A stretch of DNA of 64,000 bases from UBA5448 sp045536965 (lineage in GTDB: Bacteria > Bacillota > Clostridia > Oscillospirales > SIG627). Where the stretch lies: the NCBI GenBank assembly GCA_045536965.1, contig JAZSON010000019.1, forward strand, positions 1 to 64,000, read 5' to 3'. The translations under genes were made by a program, and so were the position numbers. A model generated the notes under the pieces. The model saw only the letters and a program-made list of their open reading frames with translations, was not told where the DNA came from and did not search any database. Below, piece by piece: positions 16,669-25,723 of the stretch (the stretch's first letter is position 1; each line of letters opens with the position of its first letter).

Positions 16669-17997
16669 ATGAGTGCAGAGATTGTCATTCCCAGAAGAAC
16701 GCTCGGAACCCTCTTAAATGCCACCGCGGCGGGTGTTGTTCCCCGCACGGGACTTGAATACATGGCCATCGGACGGGAAAACGAAGTGCGTGCCATATTA
16801 AACGATTTTGAAAATGTTGCCGACGGTATGGGAGCATTCCGTTTTCTCATCGGTCGGTACGGAAGCGGCAAAAGTTTTCTCATCGGCCTAATGCGCTCCA
16901 ATGCCTTGGAACGCGATTTTGTTACCGCCGACGCCGATCTTTCTCCCGAACGCCGCTTTTCCGGCACCAAGGGACAAGGGGTAGCCACCTACCGCGAATT
17001 GATGAAAAACCTCGCCACCAAATCCTCTCCCGACGGAGGCGCGCTTTCGGTGATCCTCTCACGCTGGTTTTCCAAGGTACAGGCAGAGGTGGTCACCACT
17101 TGCGGTCTGACCCCGAACGATGAGGCTTTTTCTCTCGAAGTGCAAAAACGCATCACCGAAACGGCAACCTCTCTCCAAAGCCTTGTCAACGGCTTTGATT
17201 TTTCCCATGTATTGACCGTTTATTACCGCGCCGTCAGAAACGGCGACGATCATCTCGCCTCGGATGCCATGCGTTGGTTGCGCGGAGAGTTTTCCACCCG
17301 TACCGAAGCAAGATCCGCTCTCGCCGTCAGCACCATCATCGACGACTCCAATTGGTACGATTACTTGAAATTGCAAGCGAGTTTTTTCCGCGCCATCGGC
17401 TATCGCGGACTCATTGTCTTTTTTGATGAGTGCGTAAATCTATACAAAATTCCCAATCGCATTTCCCGCGAAAACAATTATGAAAAGGTGCTTTCCATGT
17501 TCAATGATACACTGCAGGGCAAAGCGGAAGGACTGGGAATTTACATGGGCGGTACCCCGAAATTTTTGGAAGATGAGCGTCGCGGACTTTACAGTTACGA
17601 AGCACTCAAGAGCCGCCTTTGCGGCGGTCATTTTGCGGGAGAATACACCGATTGGCTTTCCCCTGTAATTCGCTTGAGCCGTTTGGACGACAGCGCTCTC
17701 TTTGCCCTTTTGGTGCGAATGCAAGGATTGTTTTCCCGCTACCACAACATCCCCCCCGCCTTAAACGACCAAGCGCTTCTTCGCTTTTTGCAATTTTGTC
17801 TGGATAAAATGGGAAGCGATGAATACCTGACTCCTCGGGAGGTTTTACGGGACTTCCTGCATGTACAAAGCATTTTGATGCAAAACCCCACCCTCTCGGT
17901 TGACACGCTTCTCGGAGACGGCGCCGTAACCATGACACGGAGCGGCAAGGAAGAAACCGAAGATGATCCTTTCGGCATGAATGACATTGTGGGGTAA
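16669..17997 (+). CDS. BrxD-like P-loop ATPase (DUF2791 family)
   Basis: A 442-residue ATP-binding protein. After the N-terminal RRTLGTLLNATAAGVVPRTGLEYMAIGRENE-type lead, the Walker A motif GRYGSGKS lies at residues 62-69 and Walker B ends in D253-E254 (IVFFDEC); the sensor-like segment YMGGTPKF follows. This order matches the ATPases called BrxD in BREX systems, which belong to the AAA+/ORC-like group and usually pair with an Lhr-type helicase. The helicase gene indeed starts three bases downstream. All expected catalytic residues are present, so activity is likely. No other BREX gene (pglZ, methylase, brxC) is nearby, so this is not a standard BREX locus. Confidence 0.82.
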   Translation: MSAEIVIPRRTLGTLLNATAAGVVPRTGLEYMAIGRENEVRAILNDFENVADGMGAFRFLIGRYGSGKSFLIGLMRSNALERDFVTADADLSPERRFSGTKGQGVATYRELMKNLATKSSPDGGALSVILSRWFSKVQAEVVTTCGLTPNDEAFSLEVQKRITETATSLQSLVNGFDFSHVLTVYYRAVRNGDDHLASDAMRWLRGEFSTRTEARSALAVSTIIDDSNWYDYLKLQASFFRAIGYRGLIVFFDECVNLYKIPNRISRENNYEKVLSMFNDTLQGKAEGLGIYMGGTPKFLEDERRGLYSYEALKSRLCGGHFAGEYTDWLSPVIRLSRLDDSALFALLVRMQGLFSRYHNIPPALNDQALLRFLQFCLDKMGSDEYLTPREVLRDFLHVQSILMQNPTLSVDTLLGDGAVTMTRSGKEETEDDPFGMNDIVG

Positions 17998-18000
17998 ACA

Positions 18001-20184
18001 ATGAAAAAACTTTCGCAAGACGAAATATTTAGACGTTTCTCCCCTTATATTCGGGACTTTATCTATAAAAACGGATGGGAAGAATTACGCGAGGTACAAT
18101 GCCTTGCGGCAAGCATTCTGTTTGAAAGCGAGGATAACCTTTTAATCACCTCGCCCACCGCTTCCGGTAAAACCGAGGCGGCACTTTTCCCTCTTTTGAC
18201 CATGCTCGACGGTCAATTTTCAGATTCGGTGGATATTTTATATATCGCTCCCCTCAAATCTCTGATCAACGATCAATTTTCCCGTCTTGATCCTCTCCTT
18301 GAGGGAAATATGCCTGTTTTTCATTGGCACGGAGATGTACCAAGTGGGGCGAAGGAAAAATTTATTCGTAGGCCTCGCGGTATTTTGCAAATCACCCCCG
18401 AATCACTGGAAAGCATGCTTCTCCACCGTTCTCAAGATATTCCACGCATTTTCGCCCACCTTTCTTATGTTATCATTGATGAGATCCATGCCTTCGCGGG
18501 ACAGGATCGCGGTGAACAGCTTCGATGTATTTTGGAACGCATTGCACGTTTGATCGGCCACTGTCCCCGTCGCATCGGCCTGTCGGCCTCGGTGGGAGAT
18601 CCACGCGCCATGGCCGATTGGCTGGGAGCGGGCACCCCGTATGAAAACGCTGTGGCCGAAGTGCAAAACGCTTCTGTCAGATGGCGTCTTGCCATGCAGC
18701 ATTTCTTTACCGATCAACCCGATTCGGAAGACGGTCTTACCTTGGATGCCGCCTATGCTTTTGTGTATGCCGCCACCGAGCAAAACAAATGCCTCGTTTT
18801 CTCCAATTCCCGCGAAGAAACCGAACAGGTCACCGCTTCTCTGCGACAAATTTCCCGCAAAAAGGGGGAGCGCGACCGCTTTATGATCCACCACGGCAAT
18901 CTTTCTGCGGCCCTCCGAGAAGAAGCAGAGCACTCTTTACGCGAGACCACACATCCCATGACCGTCTGCGCCACCGTTACATTGGAGCTGGGTATAGACA
19001 TTGGGCAACTTAACCGCATCATCAATATGGGTTCTCCCAACACGGTCGTCAATTTTCTCCAACGCTTGGGTCGCTCGGGCAGACGAAATGTCCCCCCCGA
19101 AATGATGATGGTTTTCCGCGAAGAGAAGGCTCTGCCCAACGCGCCTGTGTATCAGGCTGTTCCTTGGGAGCTGATTCGCGGCATCGCCATTGTACAGCTT
19201 TATCTTGAAAGCCGCTTTTTAGAAGAGAGCCGTCCGAAAAGCATGCCGATGAGCCTGCTTTTCCATCAAACACTCGCAACCCTTGCATCGGCAGGCGAGT
19301 TATCTCCCGCCGCGTTGGCCGATCGCATCTTGTCCCTCTCCCCCTTTGCACAGGTCGATCCGCAAGATTTTAAAGCTTTGCTGATTCACCTTTTGGAAAC
19401 GGGTATGGTGGAAAAAGGAGAGGAAGGCGGTATCATTACAGGAGTTTCTGCCGAGCGCCTTCTCGGAGATTATCGTTTTTATGCAGTATTTAAGGACAGC
19501 GAAGATTATACCGTTCGCGAAAAATCCGAAGAAATCGGCACCATCACCACACCACCTCCCATCGGTGATCGCTTTGCACTCGCGGGCAGGGTGTGGGAGG
19601 TAGAGGAAATTGATTTGCCGCGAAAACTCATTTATGCAAAAAAAGTAGATGGCAAAATGGATGTTGCCTGGCCGGGAGACCGCGGAGAAATCCACACCCG
19701 TGTTCTTGAACGGATGAAACGCGTTTTAACCGAAGATACCATTTACCCTTATCTCAAGCCATCGGCTGCCGAGAGACTTGCGCAAGCCCGTCTTTTAGCC
19801 AAACAAACGGGATTTGCAACCCAACCGCTGATTTGTCTGGGCGGAAACCGATACTGCCTTTTCCCGTGGCTGGGTACCCGCGCCATACGCACCTTAAAAC
19901 GGCTTTTGGTCTATTTTTCACGCGAACTTGACCTGACCGACGTGCAGTATGACGGTTGTTATTACCTTTCTTTCCGTACGGGATGTACGCAGTTTATGAC
20001 ACGGCTGCTTGCTTGTCTTGCGGATGATCGTTTGCCCGACAGGGAAAAATTGCTCGCCGCATCCGAATATCCCGCGCAGGATAAATATGACAGCTTCATT
20101 CCGCCGATGCTTTTGAAAAAAGCGTATGCAAGGGATCGGCTGGACTACACCGATATACGCCGTCGTTTGACGGAATGGAAATAA
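18001..20184 (+). CDS. Lhr/BrxHI-like DEAD/DEAH-box helicase
   Basis: A superfamily 2 helicase of 727 residues. Motifs are intact and in order: Walker A PTASGKT (52-58), APLKSL (Ia), DEIH (160-163), SAS (III), FSNSREETE (IV), TLELGIDIGQLNRIINMGS (V) and QRLGRSGRR (354-362, VI). The C-terminal half resembles the Lhr-core winged-helix and beta-sheet region. The length is about half that of full Lhr and matches BrxHI helicases of BREX loci. It likely unwinds or remodels DNA together with the adjacent BrxD-like ATPase. It is followed after 18 bases by the giant fourth gene. Confident on fold, less on pathway. Confidence 0.85.
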   Translation: MKKLSQDEIFRRFSPYIRDFIYKNGWEELREVQCLAASILFESEDNLLITSPTASGKTEAALFPLLTMLDGQFSDSVDILYIAPLKSLINDQFSRLDPLLEGNMPVFHWHGDVPSGAKEKFIRRPRGILQITPESLESMLLHRSQDIPRIFAHLSYVIIDEIHAFAGQDRGEQLRCILERIARLIGHCPRRIGLSASVGDPRAMADWLGAGTPYENAVAEVQNASVRWRLAMQHFFTDQPDSEDGLTLDAAYAFVYAATEQNKCLVFSNSREETEQVTASLRQISRKKGERDRFMIHHGNLSAALREEAEHSLRETTHPMTVCATVTLELGIDIGQLNRIINMGSPNTVVNFLQRLGRSGRRNVPPEMMMVFREEKALPNAPVYQAVPWELIRGIAIVQLYLESRFLEESRPKSMPMSLLFHQTLATLASAGELSPAALADRILSLSPFAQVDPQDFKALLIHLLETGMVEKGEEGGIITGVSAERLLGDYRFYAVFKDSEDYTVREKSEEIGTITTPPPIGDRFALAGRVWEVEEIDLPRKLIYAKKVDGKMDVAWPGDRGEIHTRVLERMKRVLTEDTIYPYLKPSAAERLAQARLLAKQTGFATQPLICLGGNRYCLFPWLGTRAIRTLKRLLVYFSRELDLTDVQYDGCYYLSFRTGCTQFMTRLLACLADDRLPDREKLLAASEYPAQDKYDSFIPPMLLKKAYARDRLDYTDIRRRLTEWK

Positions 20185-20202
20185 AAATCAGGAGATCACG
20201 CT

Positions 20203-23200
20203 ATGAACGAAATGAAATTACAGCTTGAACTTTCAGCCATCTACGGTTATGCCCTCTCCTACAATCGCTTTCCCGCCATTGAAAGAATTCTGTTGGATAC
20301 ACCCTATGAAGTCACAGGTGATCTTGTACTGACACTGACGGCCAAGCCTGCCTTTTTTCAGTCGAAGATCATTCCGATCCACACACTGACAAAAGGCGGT
20401 CATTTTGCCATCTGCGCCCCCCAATTGACCTATCACGCCGATTATCTTGCCTATTTGGAAGAAAATGTTCCTGCCGTTGTGATCGCGAGTTTAACCCAAA
20501 ATGGTAAGGAGATCGCCTCTGCCAAGCATCCGATCACCCTGCTCCCCGCCAACGTTTGGAGCGGCAGTGAGATTATGCCCGAACTTTTGGCCACGCTGAT
20601 TTCTCCTGCACAAGAGGAAATCCAAAAAACCGTCGATCAAGTCTGCGCAGAGCTTTCTCCCCGCGATATTTTCCGCCACCGCGATTATAGTGATCACAGC
20701 CCAAAAGCCATTTTAACCATGATGGAAACACTGTATCACACACTGCGGAGTTTGCGCTTGTCCTACGCCATGCACACACCTGATGCCAATAAAAAGGGCG
20801 TTTCCTTATGCTATCCCGAAGCGGTGTTACAATATCGCAAAGGTAACAGTTTGGAGCTTGCTCTCCTTTTCGCTTCACTGCTCGAAGCATTGGGCATGCA
20901 TCCCGTTCTCGCGCTTTTCAAGCAACAGACCATCGTTGGTTGTCATTTGCGTAAGACTGCCTTTCCCTCGTCCGCTTTCCATACATATCACACACTCTTT
21001 ACCCGCGACGGTAAAAACGGAAAAGAAGGCGCTGTCTGTTTTCTGGATATGGCTACCCTTGCTTACGGCACATCATTTTCCTTTGAGGAAGCCATCAAAA
21101 GCACCTATTCCGTCATGCGGGAAAATGCCGCCGATTTTGTGGTTGCCATTGACATATATCGCGCCCGCCACAACGGTATTTCTTCTCTCCCCGATCGTGT
21201 TCTTTCGGGAGACAATCGGATTTTTGCCAATATTGACGCAGCCTTGGACAAAATGCCCGGATACGATGACCTTGCTGCCCGTTCCATCGGAGATGTCTAT
21301 GACCGCGCTTCGGCCCTTTTCCGCAACCGTATCATCACACAAGATGATGATATTCTTCTTTCGACCCATGAAAACGGAAACGGTCTGCAATTGATCGATA
21401 TAGATCCGACCGTCATCGTAAGTAAATTGATGCAAGCGGGCGGGGTGGATATCGCCCCCTCTCCCTTCCGCTTTTCGGGTCAAGATCGGGATGTTGCCGA
21501 TCTCTGTTTGATTGGCGAACATCTTGCATCTTCTATCCCCCCCGAAGAGGATGACCCCGTTCTCACCTCATTTTTAGAGAAAAAAAGTCTGCAAAAATAT
21601 TTAAGCCGCTTATCCGACATGGCCGACCGCCGCGCCGACGAATGCGGTTATACGGGACTGTGTGTCGGTATGGGACTGATCCGCTACACCGAGACCCACT
21701 CCGATGATATTTCCTATGCGCCCGCTATCCTCTATCCCGTTCGGTTGCTCACAAATACCGAGGACAAAGGATACCGTTTGGTGTCTACCGGCGAAGCGCC
21801 TCTTTATCATGAGGCCCTTTTTGAAAAACTCCACCGCATTTTCGGTATTCGTCCCGATGGATTGCCAAGTTTAGCGGGACGTGGTTTTGCCGCACTCATC
21901 CCCGGTGTTTTACGCCAAATCAAGTCAGCCTATTCCCTCTGTTCGGGCGTGACCCTTTGCAGCGGAAGCTGTCTGGGTATATTCGCCTGCGACAATGCCC
22001 ACCTGCTTTCTCTGCTCTCCCCTCACACATTGCGTTCAAATCCCCTTTCTTCCGCTCTCGTTTCGCAAAAATATCCCATGGATGAAGAACCTATTTTCCG
22101 CACCCCTACCTCCGCCCTACTTCCCATGGACGATAAGCAATACGCTGCTTTCCACACCGCTCTTGCCCACACGATCTCTCTCACCGAGGGACAAAGCGGA
22201 AGCGGGAGAAGCCGTGTGGCCGAAAATTTGATGTTCCATCTTTTAGAAAACGGAAAGCGTGTGCTGTATGTCGCTTCTTCTCAAAGCAGTGTGCAAAATA
22301 TGTTTAAGCGTTTGAAGGCAAACGGTCTGGAGGAAGCCGCAGTTGCATACGGAGCATCCGCTCCCATTTTGGCCCCTGCCTTCCCCACCGCCTCCCTTAC
22401 GTTGCCGCCGCCCGAAAGCAGTCTGCCCGTCTTAATGGCACAGATTGCCCATTGTAAAAATGAGATTGATTCTTACTATGCAGCACTGAAAAAAGTGGGA
22501 CTGTTTGGTTTTTCGTTCACACGCGCCCTCCAACAGTTTGAACGTTACCGTGATGCCGATGCCGTCCCTTTCACCCCGCTTGAACTGACAGGCCTGACAA
22601 AAGATGAAATCGCGTTGCGGTTTGACACAGCAGCAACCCTTTTTGCCGCAGGACACGCTTGCGGAGAACCGCACAACCACATTTTACGCGGGGTTACCGT
22701 CCACGATTTATCTCCTGTCGAAATGGAAGAAGCAACCCTTTTAACCGCAGAGTTGCCCGCGCTTTATCAGCAATTTATAAAACAGATCACCGCGCTTGCT
22801 TCGGCCGTAAAAGTCGATGTTCCGCAAACAAGCGACGCCATCGCTACCCTTTGGGAATCAGCTCGCATATTTGCAGCCGCTCCCATGGGTATGGTCAAAA
22901 AACTTTTGGTCAGCGATCTTTTCGAAGAATCCTCTCCCACCGAAATATTAAAATCCGCCGCTTCAGCCATGGACATCCGAGAGCATTTAGATTCCCTTTT
23001 TGCCGACGGTGCTTTTTCTCTGCCGGTGGAAGAAATGATCAACGATTTGCAAAATGCGCAAAACCTCTCTTTCTTCAAAAAGAAGACCATTCGAACAGCA
23101 ACTTTGCATCGATTGAATGAGTATACCAAAAACGGATACACCTGCAAGCTGTCCGAACTTGAGGATATTCTGATACAGTTTAGCTTGTACCGCACTCGTT

Positions 23201-25230
23201 TAAATGCGGCAGGCGATATTTTCGCAAAGCTTTCCTCCCTCTTTGGATTTGCCGATTGGGCATTGGATACACTGCCTGCGGGAACCATCCGTCAAATGGC
23301 CGCCGCCTCGGAGGTGTGCGACAGTCTCCGCAACCGATTTGCCGCCAAGGATTTAAACGACTTGGCCGATTCTCTCCCCGAAAGCACGCAGACGGTTGCA
23401 GAAATCCTCCGAGAAGCAGAATCTGCCTACTCGTTATGGAGCCACTCTTTCCGTTCTTGGGCTTCGCTTTTGAAGATCGCCTTACCAAGCGGTCTTACCG
23501 TGGAGGGCGCCCCCTTCTCGCTCCTTGCCGAAACGGTTGACACCATAAAGCGCGGCATTGATCGTCTGCCTGCTTGGTGCCATTATTTGGCGGTTAAACA
23601 GACCGCTCTCCAAAACGGACTTGAAAAAGTAGTTGCCATGTACGAAAGCAAGCCATTGACTTCCGAAAACATGGAAGCATCGTTCGTCAAAGGTTTCTTT
23701 GATGCAGCCTGCCGTTCCATTCTGCTGACAGAAGATGTTTTGCGTACATTCAACCCCGCCGTTTTTGCCGCCAAGATTGCGCATCTGGAAAAATTGGAGG
23801 AAACCTTCCGCAAGCAGGCGCTTGAAACCTTCTTAACTTCCCACACCAATCTGTGCAATGCCTATTACACCGATCACCTTCGCAACGCTCCGCAGTATGC
23901 CCGTTGCCTTGAAAACAATGAATGCTTAAATGTCGGAAGACTAGATAGTCTTTTGCCCGAAGCGGCCGATGTACGCTTTCCCTGCGTGCTGTCTTGCACC
24001 GCGCCCATTCTGCGAAAAATGCGTGAACGCCCTGGATTTGCCGCGTTTGATTGCGTGATCTTCGACGAAGCCGAAAACATTCCGTTTGACCATGCGTTGG
24101 CCATCATTGGTTGTGCTCGTCAAATCGCTGTTTTCGCTTCTCCCGCCCTCGGAAGCCGCACATCCCACCGTTTCATCGCAGAAAGCACACCTCTTTGTTC
24201 TACAAACCGCGAAGACATGGATAGCCTTTATGAGGTAATTGGCAACAACTGCCCCAACAAAACGGTTTTAACGCAAGGGTATGCCGCCCCCGGTCTTGCT
24301 GATATTTTCGCTTCGTTGACAACCAGAAAACCCATTCATCCCACCATGCCAAACGCTTCTCCCGTCCGTTTTGATGACGCCGTTGAGGTAACAGTGATTG
24401 ACGAAAATATTACCGATTCTTTCAATCCTGAGGATGCGGAAGCCATCGGTATCATTCAAACACTTACAGCCTTGTCCGAACAAACACCCGTTCCCTCTGT
24501 CGGAATCATAACCGGTAACCATGAACAAGCAAAACGAATCGAACGTTATTTATCGGCATTTCTCTCCCGTGACGCTTCTCTTGCAAAGAGATTGGCAGAA
24601 AGTCAGGAGGCTTTGTATATCACCCCCTTGTCGGATGCCACCGACAGACCACGGGATTACATTCTCTTTTCTCCCGCCATCACCCTCTCAAAACAAGATG
24701 CCTCCATCCCCACCGCAGCTACCTTCGCCATTCCCGATTGCCGCGCTCGTTTGGATGCCGCTGTTGGTTCGGCCAAGAAAAAAATGCATGTTGTCTGCGC
24801 TTTTTCTCCCGCCGTTGTATCAAAAAAATCGACGCTTGACGATTCTTATAATGCACTTTGCGACTTTTTCCTTGCCCTGAACACAAAGACAATATATACC
24901 CCCCTTCCCTCGACCGTCACGAGCCGTTCGGAGGAAACGGTTTGCCAAACCATTTGCACCCGTCTGCACGCTGAAGGATACCTGACCGTTTATCCCATGA
25001 GCGAGAGCATTGACATCGCCGTCTCGATGCCCGATGCACCCGATACCTATCTTCTCGGCATCACCCTCGATCAAACCGCTCTTCACGCCGCAAAAGATAC
25101 TTCGGCGCGAGAATGCATCCTCCCTCGGCATCAAAAAGCCCACGGCTGGCAAATACACCGCATATTGGCGCCCGCATGGTACGCCGACAGAGAGGCCTGC
25201 CTAAAAGAAATTTTCTCCAAATTGCCTTGA
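20203..25230 (+). CDS. Giant DUF4011/SF1-helicase-like protein with degenerate catalytic motifs
   Basis: A 1675-residue protein with the order of large DUF4011 helicases: N-terminal beta-rich region, a transglutaminase-like segment (about 195-260), an SF1 helicase core in two parts with a long helical insertion between them, and a C-terminal Vsr/MTES_1575-like nuclease region (about 1580-1675). Key residues differ from what I recall of the family. The transglutaminase Cys is Ser216 and its His is Gln242. Walker A reads GQSGSGRS (663-670) with Arg669 for Lys. The Walker B stretch DEAEN (1288-1292) keeps Asp-Glu. The GDxxQL motif is missing, the TRAR arginine motif reads GSAK, and the nuclease ExDG reads TLDQ (1621-1624). 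The frame is open with normal codon use, so it is under selection, perhaps as a scaffold. Start 20203 has GGAG 8 bases upstream. Confidence 0.7.
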   Translation: MNEMKLQLELSAIYGYALSYNRFPAIERILLDTPYEVTGDLVLTLTAKPAFFQSKIIPIHTLTKGGHFAICAPQLTYHADYLAYLEENVPAVVIASLTQNGKEIASAKHPITLLPANVWSGSEIMPELLATLISPAQEEIQKTVDQVCAELSPRDIFRHRDYSDHSPKAILTMMETLYHTLRSLRLSYAMHTPDANKKGVSLCYPEAVLQYRKGNSLELALLFASLLEALGMHPVLALFKQQTIVGCHLRKTAFPSSAFHTYHTLFTRDGKNGKEGAVCFLDMATLAYGTSFSFEEAIKSTYSVMRENAADFVVAIDIYRARHNGISSLPDRVLSGDNRIFANIDAALDKMPGYDDLAARSIGDVYDRASALFRNRIITQDDDILLSTHENGNGLQLIDIDPTVIVSKLMQAGGVDIAPSPFRFSGQDRDVADLCLIGEHLASSIPPEEDDPVLTSFLEKKSLQKYLSRLSDMADRRADECGYTGLCVGMGLIRYTETHSDDISYAPAILYPVRLLTNTEDKGYRLVSTGEAPLYHEALFEKLHRIFGIRPDGLPSLAGRGFAALIPGVLRQIKSAYSLCSGVTLCSGSCLGIFACDNAHLLSLLSPHTLRSNPLSSALVSQKYPMDEEPIFRTPTSALLPMDDKQYAAFHTALAHTISLTEGQSGSGRSRVAENLMFHLLENGKRVLYVASSQSSVQNMFKRLKANGLEEAAVAYGASAPILAPAFPTASLTLPPPESSLPVLMAQIAHCKNEIDSYYAALKKVGLFGFSFTRALQQFERYRDADAVPFTPLELTGLTKDEIALRFDTAATLFAAGHACGEPHNHILRGVTVHDLSPVEMEEATLLTAELPALYQQFIKQITALASAVKVDVPQTSDAIATLWESARIFAAAPMGMVKKLLVSDLFEESSPTEILKSAASAMDIREHLDSLFADGAFSLPVEEMINDLQNAQNLSFFKKKTIRTATLHRLNEYTKNGYTCKLSELEDILIQFSLYRTRLNAAGDIFAKLSSLFGFADWALDTLPAGTIRQMAAASEVCDSLRNRFAAKDLNDLADSLPESTQTVAEILREAESAYSLWSHSFRSWASLLKIALPSGLTVEGAPFSLLAETVDTIKRGIDRLPAWCHYLAVKQTALQNGLEKVVAMYESKPLTSENMEASFVKGFFDAACRSILLTEDVLRTFNPAVFAAKIAHLEKLEETFRKQALETFLTSHTNLCNAYYTDHLRNAPQYARCLENNECLNVGRLDSLLPEAADVRFPCVLSCTAPILRKMRERPGFAAFDCVIFDEAENIPFDHALAIIGCARQIAVFASPALGSRTSHRFIAESTPLCSTNREDMDSLYEVIGNNCPNKTVLTQGYAAPGLADIFASLTTRKPIHPTMPNASPVRFDDAVEVTVIDENITDSFNPEDAEAIGIIQTLTALSEQTPVPSVGIITGNHEQAKRIERYLSAFLSRDASLAKRLAESQEALYITPLSDATDRPRDYILFSPAITLSKQDASIPTAATFAIPDCRARLDAAVGSAKKKMHVVCAFSPAVVSKKSTLDDSYNALCDFFLALNTKTIYTPLPSTVTSRSEETVCQTICTRLHAEGYLTVYPMSESIDIAVSMPDAPDTYLLGITLDQTALHAAKDTSARECILPRHQKAHGWQIHRILAPAWYADREACLKEIFSKLP

Positions 25231-25248
25231 TAACCAAGCATATTCACT

Positions 25249-25282
25249 CCCCTCCTCGCATACAATGCGGTGTGAGGAGGGG
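25249..25282 (+). promoter_or_regulatory. Hairpin covering the ribosome binding site of the next gene
   Basis: CCCCTCCTC (25249-25257) pairs perfectly with GAGGAGGGG (25274-25282); an inner GCAT/ATGC can extend it. The right arm is the Shine-Dalgarno sequence of the gene at 25288. No T-run follows, so it looks more like translational control or an mRNA end-stabiliser than a terminator. Confidence 0.5.
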
Positions 25283-25287
25283 GAAAA

Positions 25288-25704
25288 ATGACAAACACGA
25301 CACAAAAATCCAATCCCAAAAACACATTAAAAGCCATTATTTTCAGCGCACTCTTTGCTTTAATTTCAGCTTTTGTTCTATTGGCTCTTGGTGTTTGGAT
25401 TTTGGAAAAAATCCCGAAAAGCGAACGTTTTGAACCAATCTTCGTTCTCTCTGTTCAACTTCTTTGCGGTTTTATCGGCGGCTGGATCTCTTCCCTTTCC
25501 AAACAAAATTGTTTTTTGCGCGCCTCGTCTACCGCCGCTTTATTTACGTTTACCATGCTTTTACTGTCTTTTGTCTTTTTATCACCCGCCCCCCTTCCCG
25601 CTTTTCTTTCGGCTCTGCCGATCATACCTGCGGGCATAGCGGGAGGATGTCTCAATGCCTTTAGAAAAACCAAGAAAACTCATCGGAAAACAAAACGAAA
25701 ATAG
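25288..25704 (+). CDS. Small integral membrane protein, TIGR04086-like
   Basis: A 138-residue protein with about four hydrophobic helices and a very basic C-terminal tail (RKTKKTHRKTKRK). The arrangement, with a gly-rich FIGGWISSL between the second and third helices and PAGIAGGCLNAFRK near the end, resembles the TIGR04086/YrzE-like family of small Firmicutes membrane proteins of unknown function. It follows the giant gene by 57 bases, with its ribosome binding site in a hairpin. It may be read through from the TerB operon; no separate promoter is obvious. The family call is tentative. Confidence 0.55.
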   Translation: MTNTTQKSNPKNTLKAIIFSALFALISAFVLLALGVWILEKIPKSERFEPIFVLSVQLLCGFIGGWISSLSKQNCFLRASSTAALFTFTMLLLSFVFLSPAPLPAFLSALPIIPAGIAGGCLNAFRKTKKTHRKTKRK

Positions 25705-25723
25705 GATCGAAAGGAAAGGACGT

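Noticed and set aside
15032..25230. A standard BREX locus
   Set aside because: BrxD- and BrxHI-like genes are present, but pglZ, methyltransferase and BrxC are not; TerB-N and DUF4011 proteins take their place.
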